DNA of 64,000 nucleotides, from assembly GCA_029838195.1 (NCBI GenBank), contig JALGVJ010000006.1:62001-126000 (forward strand), in the 5' to 3' direction. Position numbers and translations under genes: made by a program. Below the pieces are notes generated by a model that saw nothing but the letters and a program-made list of their open reading frames with translations, had not been told where the DNA came from and made no database searches. This document shows positions 25,953-34,903 of the stretch, one piece after another (the stretch's first letter is position 1; every line of letters starts with the position of its first letter). This DNA comes from Promethearchaeota archaeon (GTDB lineage Archaea > Asgardarchaeota > Lokiarchaeia > Sigyniarchaeales > SOKP01).

Positions 25953-26171
25953 ATAAATGCCTCATTTTAATTAATACATGATTTTCCATTTTATCCTTCT
26001 ACTCGGACTATTTTATTGGGGAAAATAAATTCATGGTTCTTGTTACTTTCTGATTTTATGATGGAAATGAGCGTGCTTTTATCATCTTATTGAGGATATA
26101 TGGGGATCTATGGCATCATGTACATCTAGATAATACTTCTTTTTTTCAATGAAGGAAAAAATTACCTCTTT

Positions 26172-26459
26172 ATGAAACTTCCGTTTTTTGAGGAGCAAGC
26201 AAGAGAATTTCTAGATGCGTTAATAAAACACCAATGTCCAAGGTGTAGTTCTCGTTTGTTCATGGATGATCAGAGGGATTCGGTGTACGTGTCGTGTAAA
26301 AGGGATTATCATCATTTTAGGATATCAGGGTTTAAAGACTTGTATACGGGAAATCTCGTGTTGATGTATTTTAATGATGGGGAGGAGGGAATAATAAATA
26401 AGAAGCTCTTAAAGAAATTTCAGAAAATCTTATATCGAAGAATTCCAAGAACTTTTTAA
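26172..26459 (+). CDS. Small CxxC protein, unknown function
   Basis: The 95-residue protein is not recognised. It has one CPRC pair near residue 22 and a third cysteine near residue 42 (VSCKRDYHHF), which could make a partial zinc ribbon with a histidine. The C-terminal third is basic and helical (KKLLKKFQKILYRR). It lies between two GTPase genes. Gap 25953-26171 upstream shows no other gene. Confidence 0.6.
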   Translation: MKLPFFEEQAREFLDALIKHQCPRCSSRLFMDDQRDSVYVSCKRDYHHFRISGFKDLYTGNLVLMYFNDGEEGIINKKLLKKFQKILYRRIPRTF

Positions 26460-26583
26460 CGGGGAATTTGCAGAAAAATTAAGAATTTATGGAAAAATTC
26501 TACATTTTTTGAAAGATTAATTTTTTAGATCATTTTATAATTTCTTCAGATTTAAGCAAAAAGGAAATAAAGGGAAGATATAT

Positions 26584-27114
26584 TCATTCCAAGGAAATTA
26601 CTTTTAATATGGATTTAATTAAATTTTTGAATGCGTTTTCCACGTTTTCCCCTGTCTTAGCGGAGGTGATGATTAGTTGCAAGTTTAATTTATCCGCATA
26701 TGCTTGAGCTTCTTCTTTTGAAACTTTCATGTTTACTTTTAAATCGGCTTTATTTCCAATAAGTACGAGGGGCCATTTATCTCCGAGGATTTCTCTAAAG
26801 TCATTGATCCAATCCTCTAATTTTTCAAAACTTTTACGGTTGGTAACATCAAACACCACTAATGCCCCATTCGCACCTTCTAGGTACAATTTCCTGAGAG
26901 AACGAAAGGATTCCTGGCCTCCTAGATCCCAGACTTGAGTAGACACTTCATTATTATCAATTTTTAGGTCTTTTTTCATGAGATTTACTCCGAGAGTGGC
27001 TTTATAAGAATTACTAAATGTATTTTCGATAAATCGATGTGCAAGCGAGGTTTTTCCCACATTAGCTTCACCAAGCAAGCAGCATTTCAAAATCCAATTT
27101 TTATCTTCACTCAA
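26584..27114 (-). CDS. Ras/Rab-like small GTPase 3
   Basis: G motifs are GEANVGKT, ATLGVN, DLGGQE, GNKAD and SAKTGEN. It is closest to GTPase 2, sharing RFIEN, the TLGVN switch and FRSLRKLYLEG, so the pair arose by duplication with inversion. The C-terminus (VISLE) lacks a prenylation site. It is convergent with the small CxxC gene. The 27115-27477 gap holds only a hairpin. Confidence 0.93.
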   Translation of the reverse strand: MSEDKNWILKCCLLGEANVGKTSLAHRFIENTFSNSYKATLGVNLMKKDLKIDNNEVSTQVWDLGGQESFRSLRKLYLEGANGALVVFDVTNRKSFEKLEDWINDFREILGDKWPLVLIGNKADLKVNMKVSKEEAQAYADKLNLQLIITSAKTGENVENAFKNLIKSILKVISLE

Positions 27115-27378
27115 TTTCTTATTCCCCCTTAATTTTTCAATATAGTATTGATTTAGTCATCATGACAAGTTAGAAATATTCTTTTAAATGAAAGAATTAC
27201 AAAAAATTGTTATATTAAAAACAAGATCAATACTTTAATAAATCTTTCTACTCTTTTACCAATATTTATCTCAGAGTTCTTCTTTAAATCTCGGGGTGTT
27301 AAATATAATGCTTTCAATATTCTCTACATTCCATTTCAGGAAAAAATTTAAGGTCAAGATATTTTTTTTAAGAAAAAG

Positions 27379-27402
27379 ATCGTGAAACATGCCTTTCACG
27401 AT
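27379..27402. other. Perfect 9-bp inverted repeat (hairpin)
   Basis: ATCGTGAAA and TTTCACGAT flank the loop CATGCC in the 362-bp gap between GTPase 3 and acylphosphatase (both minus strand). It may be a processing or termination hairpin downstream of the acylphosphatase gene. Nothing else is seen in this gap. Confidence 0.45.
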
Positions 27403-27477
27403 TAAAGATACATGCTGCCGTGATATTTTTAGAAAAGGAGAAGGGATTAGGGCTAAGAAAAAAGAGTGTTAAAGAAC

Positions 27478-27750
27478 TCAAAAGGCGTATTCAAAACTCG
27501 TGAATTTATTCGTGGGTTCCTTAAATTCGTATTCTACCCGTTCGACGCGAGCATGCCGTGGACCTTTTTTAGCAAATTCTAACAATTCCAATAATTTATC
27601 TTCGGGGCCTTCAGCTTCAATATAAACGCTTCCATCGGGCATGTTTTTAACATGACCCGTGAGTCCCAATTTTCGAGCGATTTTGCGGGTCGTATAACGA
27701 AAAAACACGCCTTGTACTAATCCATATACTTTTATTATAATCCTTTTCAT
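27478..27750 (-). CDS. acyP: Acylphosphatase
   Basis: It hydrolyses the carboxyl-phosphate bond of acylphosphates such as carbamoyl phosphate. The catalytic arginine is in VQGVFFRYTTR and the catalytic asparagine in HVKNMPDGSV; both signature motifs are intact. The size of 90 residues is typical. It lies alone between GTPase 3 and a DegT aminotransferase on the same strand, 93 bases from the latter. Confidence 0.95.
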   Translation of the reverse strand: MKRIIIKVYGLVQGVFFRYTTRKIARKLGLTGHVKNMPDGSVYIEAEGPEDKLLELLEFAKKGPRHARVERVEYEFKEPTNKFTSFEYAF

Positions 27751-27843
27751 AATCCTATAAGAAAGTCTTCAATTTTTTACGGCATGATTTTATAATTTTA
27801 ATATTAAGTTCTCATTAAATTTAAACGGTTGCATGAAACTCGT

Positions 27844-28977
27844 TCAATTTTCTGTGAGTTTTTTCATGATTTCTATGTACTCATTTAAGGCTTGTGGGGA
27901 TATTTCCGGAGAAATATCCAGAGCAAAGATTTCTTTAGCAATGCGTTCCACGATGGGGAGCTGTATTACATCATACTTCATTTTTTTTCCATAAAATGGA
28001 CAGCTCCACGGACAACCTTTCGGATACCCTAATTTATGTTTAAATAATTTGGTTTTATACAGCGGTTCGGGATATAAGGTTTTGCTCTGGGGAAATTTTT
28101 CTAAAAATTGGGTTTTATTCATTTTAATTATTTCAGGATGGAGTTTACCAATCCAATAATTAAAGGCGGGCTTGCAATAATCAGGGACGTGCGGAGGACT
28201 AATGCCTTTAATATTTTCCACGTTTTTTGATAAATAGAATGCATTTTGATTTCTTTTTTCAATGAATTTATCTAATTTTTTTAGCTGCACCACACCAATG
28301 GCTCCTTGGACTTCCGTCATTCTATAATTCCAGCCAAGACGCTCATACACGTACCAAGCCGATTCTCCATGATGCCGTATCAGCCTACATTGTTCTGCTA
28401 ACTCATCGTCATTGGTGATGATCATCCCTCCTTCTCCCGTCGTCATATTTTTAGAAGGATAAAAACTGAAAGTTCCTAAATCTCCGATGGAACCTACTTT
28501 TTTGCCTCGATACTCTGCGCCGTGGGCCTGACAAGCATCTTCGATCACGTGCAGATCATGTTGTTCAGCGAGGTCCATGATAGGATCCATATCGGCAGAG
28601 ATGCCGGCTAAATGCACGGGAATAATGGCTCTTGTTTTTTCCGTGATCTGTTTTTCAACGGAATTCGGGTCCAACGTGTAGGTTTTCTCATCAATATCTG
28701 CAAACACGGGGATGGCATTATTATGGATGATCGTGCTGGCAGTTGCGATGAAAGTAAAAGGGGGAATAATGATTTCATCCCCTGGACCAATATCGAGTGA
28801 AGCGATGGCTACATGGAGAGCCGCCGTCCCAGAATTTACACCTATGGCATGCTTTACACCACAATAGCGAGCAAATTGTTTTTCAAACTCCCGAACTACC
28901 TCACCTGTTAAAAGGCTGAGTTGTTGAGAGCGTAATACTTTTTCCACTTCTTTTATTTCTTCTTCTGATAATTGCAT
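27844..28977 (-). CDS. DegT/DnrJ/EryC1/StrS family aminotransferase 2
   Basis: This 377-residue fold-type I PLP enzyme has VNSGTAALHVAI, the aspartate of VIEDACQAHG and the Schiff-base lysine in FSFYPSK followed by NMTTGEGG. It is divergent from the copy at 1280-2488, especially in the C-terminal third, which includes two additional cysteines (CPWSC). Likely substrate is a keto-sugar nucleotide in cell-surface glycan synthesis; the exact sugar is not readable. No other sugar gene is adjacent. Confidence 0.92.
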   Translation of the reverse strand: MQLSEEEIKEVEKVLRSQQLSLLTGEVVREFEKQFARYCGVKHAIGVNSGTAALHVAIASLDIGPGDEIIIPPFTFIATASTIIHNNAIPVFADIDEKTYTLDPNSVEKQITEKTRAIIPVHLAGISADMDPIMDLAEQHDLHVIEDACQAHGAEYRGKKVGSIGDLGTFSFYPSKNMTTGEGGMIITNDDELAEQCRLIRHHGESAWYVYERLGWNYRMTEVQGAIGVVQLKKLDKFIEKRNQNAFYLSKNVENIKGISPPHVPDYCKPAFNYWIGKLHPEIIKMNKTQFLEKFPQSKTLYPEPLYKTKLFKHKLGYPKGCPWSCPFYGKKMKYDVIQLPIVERIAKEIFALDISPEISPQALNEYIEIMKKLTEN

Positions 28978-29072
28978 GATAGGGATTATCCACCTGATAG
29001 TTTAAATTTGAAGATTAAATTAAAAAAGATATTTTCATTCATGAAGGCATTCCCACATTTCATGATTACAGC

Positions 29073-29654
29073 TTAAAGCATGAGGTAATAACTATCTCTA
29101 TTAGGATTATAAGATATGATTTTCTCTTTGAGTAATGATTTTATCACCGTGGTGATCCAAGAATCGCTGGCTCTTATAGCTTTTTTCAAATCTTTAATGG
29201 TCAATTGATCATTTTGAATAAGGAGGAGAAGAATTTTATTTCTTACACTCAACCGTTTGGAGTTCAAGATTTTCTTAAACCGTTCTTCCATATCAAAAAG
29301 TTTTAATTTTAGGGTCATGACTTCATTACTTAATTTCAATATGACCTCATCCGTGGTTCTAAATACTCTTAAACTGAGATTAAATACTTTTTCCAAGTTA
29401 GCTTTCATGGCTTCTTCCGATTCGGGGTATTTTTCCAATTCTTTATTAAATTCGGCAAGAACTTCCCTATAATCACTACCATTATCATATTTATCCAAGA
29501 CTAATACGATTACTATCTCTTTATTCGGGTTATAAAAAGAAATGGAATTCCAGTTCTCTTCATTCGTAATGATATAAGATTCCACGAAGTTATGGGAGAT
29601 TTGAATCTGCTGAACAATATTTTGGGGAGTTTCTAAATCCTCGGGATATTTCAT
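29073..29654 (-). CDS. Protein with C-terminal winged-helix domain (possible longin-like N-domain)
   Basis: Residues about 130-193 form a winged-helix: SVRNKILLLLIQNDQLTIKD, a recognition helix around SDSWITTVIKSLLKE, and a wing near ISYNPNRDSYY. The N-terminal 90 residues look like a beta-beta-alpha sensor (ISFYNPNKEIVIVLVLDKYD, then a helix), similar in layout to longin or roadblock folds. A short helix with a coiled-coil pattern (MTLKLKLFDMEERFKK) links them. It is likely a transcription regulator or GTPase-linked adaptor. The 265-bp gap upstream to 29920 has no gene. Confidence 0.6.
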   Translation of the reverse strand: MKYPEDLETPQNIVQQIQISHNFVESYIITNEENWNSISFYNPNKEIVIVLVLDKYDNGSDYREVLAEFNKELEKYPESEEAMKANLEKVFNLSLRVFRTTDEVILKLSNEVMTLKLKLFDMEERFKKILNSKRLSVRNKILLLLIQNDQLTIKDLKKAIRASDSWITTVIKSLLKEKIISYNPNRDSYYLML

Positions 29655-29920
29655 GTAGACCTCCCCGCCTTTAATCCTATCAAATTTTATGAGAAAAATA
29701 CCCTTAGGGATTGTACTTCACATCCTCTTTTAACAATTCCTTTTAAATAATCCATAAACTTTATTAACCTATACCATTAGAAACAAGTTGATTCATGCAA
29801 TGCAATTATTCATGTTCATTCCGAAGCTTCCTATATTTTCTTATTTTTCTTAATTATTTAAATGTATCTTAAATCCCAATAGAACTAAAAAAATTTTTAT
29901 ATGTTCGAATAATAGTACAT

Positions 29921-30208
29921 GTGGTTGAGAAAAACTTGGATGTATATTACGTGTATATCTTGGAAACGATATCAGAAAATGGAGATAAGCATTATTACAC
30001 GGGACATACAAAAGATCTTTTCACGCGAATAAAAAAGCAACATGGAAAAGGACACGGTGCGAGATTTTGCCGGAATAAAAAAAAGATTTCCTTGGAATAT
30101 TTTGAATCCTTCTTAACAAAAAAAGAGGCCATGAGGCGAGAATTAGAAATAAAATCGTTTTCTAAAAAAAAGAAAGAAGAATTAATCAAGAACTTTAATG
30201 AGAGATGA
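29921..30208 (+). CDS. GIY-YIG domain endonuclease-like protein
   Basis: The single-domain protein of 95 residues has VYYVYILET (GIY position), HYYTGHTKDLFTRIKKQH (YIG position with the catalytic arginine) and the later glutamate in RRELEIKSFS. Such proteins (YhbQ/COG2827 type) are small structure-specific nucleases or their relatives. The start is GTG at 29921; no in-frame ATG exists nearby. It overlaps pstK by 11 bases, so the two are probably co-translated. Confidence 0.88.
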   Translation: MVEKNLDVYYVYILETISENGDKHYYTGHTKDLFTRIKKQHGKGHGARFCRNKKKISLEYFESFLTKKEAMRRELEIKSFSKKKKEELIKNFNER

Positions 30209-31001
30209 ACCCTTCTTGCCCAAACTAAAGAATTTTCTCATTTGTTTGACGGGATTACCGGCGAGTGGCAAATCTTTTTTTGCGAAGAAGTTGAAGGAGG
30301 ATTTAACCTGCCAGCAATCAAATGTTAGTGTAAAAATTATCGATCCCGACCTCATTCGAGCCGCCATTCAAGAGGAGGGATTTGATCCTCGTAAAGAAAA
30401 ACTTGTTAGGAAAAAGAATTTGGAATTAATTAGAAAATACTTGAAAGAGGGTCATGTTGTTATTAGCGATGATCTAAATTATTACACGAGCATGAGACAT
30501 GACCTCAAACAAATTGCTGATGATTTAAAGATCAAATTTATCATCCTTCACATCTCCACACCGGTTCAAACCTGTGTAAAATGGAACGAAAAACGAGGAC
30601 GTCCCATCCCGGATCATCTCATTCATGATATAGCTAATAAATTTGATAAATTTGGCAAATATCAATGGGATCAACCCTTCCAAGTGCTTGATTTATCTAC
30701 GATTACGGATATCGATGCATTCATGAGAAGTTTCATTCCAAAATTGGTTGAAAAAGTCCATGAGATAAGAGAGATTGAAGGCATATCAACTTTATCCTCA
30801 CATTCTGCTCATGAAAAATTAGATCAGAAAACAAGGTTACTCGTAGGCTCAATATTAAAGCAAGAGAAATATAAATCCCATAAGAATGCCATCCTCGATT
30901 TCCGAAAGCGATTCTTGAAACAATACTTGGACGTTCCTTTGGAAGATTTTGAATTAGAAAAAGAATTTAAAAAACAATTACATGAATTCTTAAATATTTG
31001 A
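30198..31001 (+). CDS. pstK: O-phosphoseryl-tRNA(Sec) kinase
   Basis: PSTK phosphorylates Ser-tRNA(Sec), the step before SepSecS converts it to selenocysteinyl-tRNA in archaea and eukaryotes. The P-loop GLPASGKS is at residues 19-26. The signature DDLNYYTSMRHDL (about 95) and the KFDKFGKYQWDQPF stretch agree with the archaeal enzyme as known from Methanocaldococcus. The C-terminal helical domain (tRNA D-arm binding) is present and the length of 267 residues is normal. Its presence implies a selenocysteine pathway. No selenoprotein gene with an in-frame TGA was confirmed in this window. Confidence 0.88.
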   Translation: MRDEPFLPKLKNFLICLTGLPASGKSFFAKKLKEDLTCQQSNVSVKIIDPDLIRAAIQEEGFDPRKEKLVRKKNLELIRKYLKEGHVVISDDLNYYTSMRHDLKQIADDLKIKFIILHISTPVQTCVKWNEKRGRPIPDHLIHDIANKFDKFGKYQWDQPFQVLDLSTITDIDAFMRSFIPKLVEKVHEIREIEGISTLSSHSAHEKLDQKTRLLVGSILKQEKYKSHKNAILDFRKRFLKQYLDVPLEDFELEKEFKKQLHEFLNI

Positions 31002-31121
31002 TAGGGGAAAAATTGAAAATGAAACATTTTTTTTACTCTAATAGTATATTCATGAAAATAAAAACACGAAATTTTTTTACTTGATCATTAAATGAATAAA
31101 TTTTTTCGAGCATAATTCAAA

Positions 31122-33404
31122 ATGGAAGGAAGCTCATTTAATAGCACTATAAAATTAAGAGTAGAACGGTTAGAAAAGAATCGCAGTGGAAGAAGGTTAT
31201 GCTACGTGGACCAAGCCGTCATGGAAGAATTAGGCTTAGTCACGGGAGATATCATCGAAATTATTGGAAAGAAAACCACGGCAGGTATTGCGGTAGCCAG
31301 CGTGGCGGACAGAGGTTCAAGAATCATAAAGTTAGACGGCATTCAGCGATTAAATGCGGGCGTGACCATTGGCGAGCTGGCAACCATACGAAAAGCAGAA
31401 GTATATCTCGCAGAAAGAGTGGTCTTAAGTCCTACAAAAGCAAATATTGATATTAAACGGCAAGCTGAAGCAATTAAAGCCAAATTGATTGATAAACCGG
31501 TAGTCACTGGAGATATCGTAGATATCGTGGGGACATTCACGATTCGCAAGTCAGAAGATGACCCCATGGAAGACTTAATGAAAATGATGCCTTTTTTCAG
31601 GGGTGGGAAAAGAGGTCCCACGCTCGGCACGTTAAGATTAGTAGTGGAAGAAACTTCCCCATCCGGGTGCGTGGTTAAGATTGATCGCAAGACCGTCATT
31701 AAAGTGACAAAAAAGGTCGTGCTCTTAAGTTCCTCAGGGGATGTTTACACTTACGACGATGTTGGAGGTTTAACGGAAGCCATTCAAAAAATTCGAGAAA
31801 TTATTGAACTTCCATTAAAACATCCGGAACTCTTTCAAAGATTAAATATAGAACCTCCAAAGGGCGTTTTGTTTACGGGGCCTCCTGGAACGGGAAAAAC
31901 ATTAATGGCAAAAGCCGTTTCTCAAGAATCTAATGCTAATTTTTTCACAATAAATGGTCCGGAAATTATGAGCAAGTTTTATGGAGCAAGTGAAGGAAAT
32001 TTACGGGCAATTTTCGAAAAAGCAGAGCGAAATGCACCCTCCATCATATTCATAGATGAAATTGACTCAATAGCTCCAAAGAGAGAAGAGATTACGGGAG
32101 AAGTGGAGCGGAGAGTTGTTGCTCAACTCTTGAGTTTAATGGATGGCTTGAAGGGAAGGGAAGACGTAATATGTATTGGAGCTACCAACCGAATTGATTC
32201 CCTCGACCCCGCACTTCGAAGACCGGGAAGATTTGATAGAGAAATCACGTTCGGAGTCCCTGATAGAACCGCCCGCAAGGAAATTTTTCAAATCCATACC
32301 CGTGGCATGCCTTTAAAAGAAGATGTCAATCTCGATAAGTATGCAGAAATCACGTATGGCTACGTGGGTGCCGACATCATGGCAGTTTGTAGAGAAGCAG
32401 CGATGTTTGCGTTGCGGAAAATCTTGCCCAAGATTGATCTTGATGAGCCAATTCCCAGCGAGATCATCCAAGAGCTAAAAATTTCGGACGAGGATTTCAT
32501 AAAAGCTATAAACATTATTAAGCCGAGTGCCATGAGGGAGATCATTATTGAAGTGCCGAATGTATCATGGGATGATATAGGAGGACTTCATGAAGTGAAA
32601 CAAGAGTTAATAGAAGCCGTTCAATGGCCATTAAACTATCCTCATCTTTTTAAAAAAGCCGGAATACGTCCGCTTAACGGCATCCTCTTATTTGGACCAC
32701 CCGGCTGTGGAAAAACGCTATTAGCGAAAGCTGTAGCCACGGAAAGCAAATCCAATTTCATATCGGTAAAAGGTCCCGAAATCTATTCCAAGTGGGTAGG
32801 GGAAAGTGAGAAAAGAATAAGAGAGATCTTCACGAAAGCACGACAAGTAGCGCCGGCGGTGATCTATTTCGATGAAATCGAAGCGTTAGCTTATGGAAGA
32901 GGATCAAATCAAGGATCTCACGTGTATGACTCCGTTATAAATCAACTATTAGTAGAATTAGATGGTATTGAAAACCGCAAGGGAGTGGTGGTAATTGCAA
33001 GCACCAACCGACCAGATATCGTGGATCCTGCCCTATTAAGGCCCGGACGTTTTGATCGCTTGGTTTTCGTGGAAGCTCCCAATTTAGAAGGAAGGGAAGA
33101 AATATTGAAAGTACACACTAAAAACATGCCCTTGGCGGAAGATGTTTCCCTTAAGAAAATAGCCTTGCTCACGGAAGGGTTTTCTGGCGCTGACATAGAA
33201 AATTTATGTCGCGAGGCGGGCATGAACGCGATTAGAAGGAAGATGGAGGATTTTGATAAAGTAGAGCTTCAAGATTTTGAAAAAGCGCTCTCTAAAATTA
33301 AATCCACCTTACCCAAAGAAGTCGTCGAGAGATACATTGAAATGGCGAAACAAATAACCAAATCTCGCAACATTGCCGAACCGAAGGCTGATTTATATCG
33401 ATAA
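31122..33404 (+). CDS. cdc48: Cdc48/VCP-type AAA ATPase
   Basis: The 760-residue unfoldase has an N-terminal double-psi barrel plus 4-beta domain (about 1-190) and two AAA domains. D1 carries Walker A GPPGTGKT near 251 and Walker B IIFIDEID near 310. D2 carries Walker A GPPGCGKT near 525, the cysteine variant also seen in eukaryotic p97 D2, and Walker B VIYFDEIE near 580. Arginine fingers follow ([18 protein letters not shown]). It extracts and unfolds proteins for degradation or disassembly. The C-terminus ends ADLYR without a bulky HbYX-like motif. Confidence 0.97.
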   Translation: MEGSSFNSTIKLRVERLEKNRSGRRLCYVDQAVMEELGLVTGDIIEIIGKKTTAGIAVASVADRGSRIIKLDGIQRLNAGVTIGELATIRKAEVYLAERVVLSPTKANIDIKRQAEAIKAKLIDKPVVTGDIVDIVGTFTIRKSEDDPMEDLMKMMPFFRGGKRGPTLGTLRLVVEETSPSGCVVKIDRKTVIKVTKKVVLLSSSGDVYTYDDVGGLTEAIQKIREIIELPLKHPELFQRLNIEPPKGVLFTGPPGTGKTLMAKAVSQESNANFFTINGPEIMSKFYGASEGNLRAIFEKAERNAPSIIFIDEIDSIAPKREEITGEVERRVVAQLLSLMDGLKGREDVICIGATNRIDSLDPALRRPGRFDREITFGVPDRTARKEIFQIHTRGMPLKEDVNLDKYAEITYGYVGADIMAVCREAAMFALRKILPKIDLDEPIPSEIIQELKISDEDFIKAINIIKPSAMREIIIEVPNVSWDDIGGLHEVKQELIEAVQWPLNYPHLFKKAGIRPLNGILLFGPPGCGKTLLAKAVATESKSNFISVKGPEIYSKWVGESEKRIREIFTKARQVAPAVIYFDEIEALAYGRGSNQGSHVYDSVINQLLVELDGIENRKGVVVIASTNRPDIVDPALLRPGRFDRLVFVEAPNLEGREEILKVHTKNMPLAEDVSLKKIALLTEGFSGADIENLCREAGMNAIRRKMEDFDKVELQDFEKALSKIKSTLPKEVVERYIEMAKQITKSRNIAEPKADLYR

Positions 33405-33437
33405 TTAGAGGATCTCATGTATATAATTCCGGGAGGG

Positions 33438-33498
33438 TTTTTTTCAAGAGTTCCAATAGGATTTCCTCACTTCATAAGTGTTGAATAGCGGAACTCTT
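33438..33498 (+). terminator. T-run and long hairpin downstream of cdc48
   Basis: A run of seven T residues (33438-33444) is followed by arms AAGAGTTCC (33446-33454) and GGAACTCTT (33490-33498), with an inner CACTT/AAGTG hairpin (33468-33480). It may end the cdc48 transcript. The rest of the 33405-33662 gap has no gene. Confidence 0.4.
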
Positions 33499-33613
33499 AA
33501 GATTTTTCTATTTTGATCATAGTTCTCCATCACTAAATCCTCAGGGATTGCGGATTTAAAAATCCTGGAACTTTTTTCCGATTCAATTCAATTTAAAAGC
33601 TAGAGGAATCTAA

Positions 33614-33621
33614 TATAAATA
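33614..33621 (+). promoter_or_regulatory. TATA-like box upstream of the M24 peptidase gene
   Basis: TATAAATA lies 42-49 bp before the ATG at 33663. With initiation about 25 bp downstream this gives a short leader. Assigned from sequence and spacing only. Confidence 0.35.
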
Positions 33622-33662
33622 TTAATAATGTTAAAATTAATGCAGGAAAAGTTAAAGAGAAA

Positions 33663-34868
33663 ATGAGTGAAATTAAAATAAATTGGGAAGGACATGTTCA
33701 AAAATATCAGCAAGCCATGGAAGAGCTGAATTTAGATTTTTGCGTGCTCACGCGAGTAAAATCCATAACCTATTTAACGGGATGTTTTGTTCCTTGGAAA
33801 AGTTATATTTTCTTACCAAAAGAAGGACACGGGCTCCCGATCTTATATACGGTATTGTTAGATGTGGAACGAATCAAGGCAGAAAAGCAATCAAATATCG
33901 AAATCCAAGGTTGGGGCCCCATGAAAGGATTTTTTTGGGAAAAAAAAATGCAATCGGCGGCTAAAAAAGCCGGCGTGTATGAACCGAAAGGAAGAACCCC
34001 ACGAATCGGTGTGGAACAGGGATTGGATATTTGCGTGACTGGTCAATTGATTTCTTTAACGGAAGCACGACTTTTAGAAAAAATGTTTCCCGGCTGTGAA
34101 TTAGTAGATTTTAATGAAAAAACCGAACGAATTCAATTGATCAAGGAACCAGAAGAAATTGCCATGTTAAGAAAAGCAAGTGAAATCACGGATATTGGCC
34201 ATGAAGCCGTTAAAAAAGCATTAAGCGAGCGCCCTCCTCAAAAAAAATTCACGGAAAATGAGATTGCCGGTATTGGCACATTAGCCATGAGAAAAGCTGG
34301 CAGCAATTATGAATGGACGTTCACGGGAAATCAAGAAATAGCCTCAGGATATCGAGCGAGCTGGACATTTAACGGATGTACGCCAGCAACCAATAAAATC
34401 GTGGAAGAAGGAGAATCCTTATTAGTGGATCTTCATAGCGAATACGGATGTTATTTAGGAGATTTGAGCCATAATTACCTGCTTGGAACGTGTCCGCCGG
34501 CACTGAAGAAATTCAATGAAGTTTATGAGCAAGTATGTCATGCGCTCTTTGAAAACATGTATCCTGGCAATACTTTTGAAAACTGCTATCAAGAGGTAAG
34601 AAAAGTGGCAGAAAAAGAAGGCTTCGGAAATGATCTATTTTTCGGTTTAGGGCATTCCTTAGGATGCATAGGAAACGAATCTTGGCCCATGGTTCTGCCG
34701 GGAAAGGATTGGGGATCCATGATTTTTGAAGAGAACATGGTGGAAGTAGCTGCCGTGGTATTTAATCGCCCGGGTTTAGGAGGGCTGCGATTAGAGGCGC
34801 CCACGCTCATCACGAAAAATGGCTCAGAAATGCTTCCCAAAACACCCGTCGAAGTAGACTATGTTTAA
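33663..34868 (+). CDS. M24-family metallopeptidase (Xaa-Pro aminopeptidase/dipeptidase-like)
   Basis: The pita-bread enzyme removes N-terminal residues next to proline. An N-terminal creatinase-like domain (about 1-140) precedes the catalytic domain. Putative metal ligands are the aspartates in LLVDLHSEYGCYLGDL, the histidine in FGLGHSLGC, and glutamates in MVEVAAVVF and LRLEAPTLI. The first ligand segment is unusual: the normal DxG with a following D-x-TR is DLHSEYGCYLGDLSHN. Activity is therefore probable but not certain. It is followed 35 bases later by an M20 peptidase gene. Confidence 0.85.
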   Translation: MSEIKINWEGHVQKYQQAMEELNLDFCVLTRVKSITYLTGCFVPWKSYIFLPKEGHGLPILYTVLLDVERIKAEKQSNIEIQGWGPMKGFFWEKKMQSAAKKAGVYEPKGRTPRIGVEQGLDICVTGQLISLTEARLLEKMFPGCELVDFNEKTERIQLIKEPEEIAMLRKASEITDIGHEAVKKALSERPPQKKFTENEIAGIGTLAMRKAGSNYEWTFTGNQEIASGYRASWTFNGCTPATNKIVEEGESLLVDLHSEYGCYLGDLSHNYLLGTCPPALKKFNEVYEQVCHALFENMYPGNTFENCYQEVRKVAEKEGFGNDLFFGLGHSLGCIGNESWPMVLPGKDWGSMIFEENMVEVAAVVFNRPGLGGLRLEAPTLITKNGSEMLPKTPVEVDYV

Positions 34869-34903
34869 GCAATTTAAACATGAAAAATGGCGATTTCTAA
34901 ATC

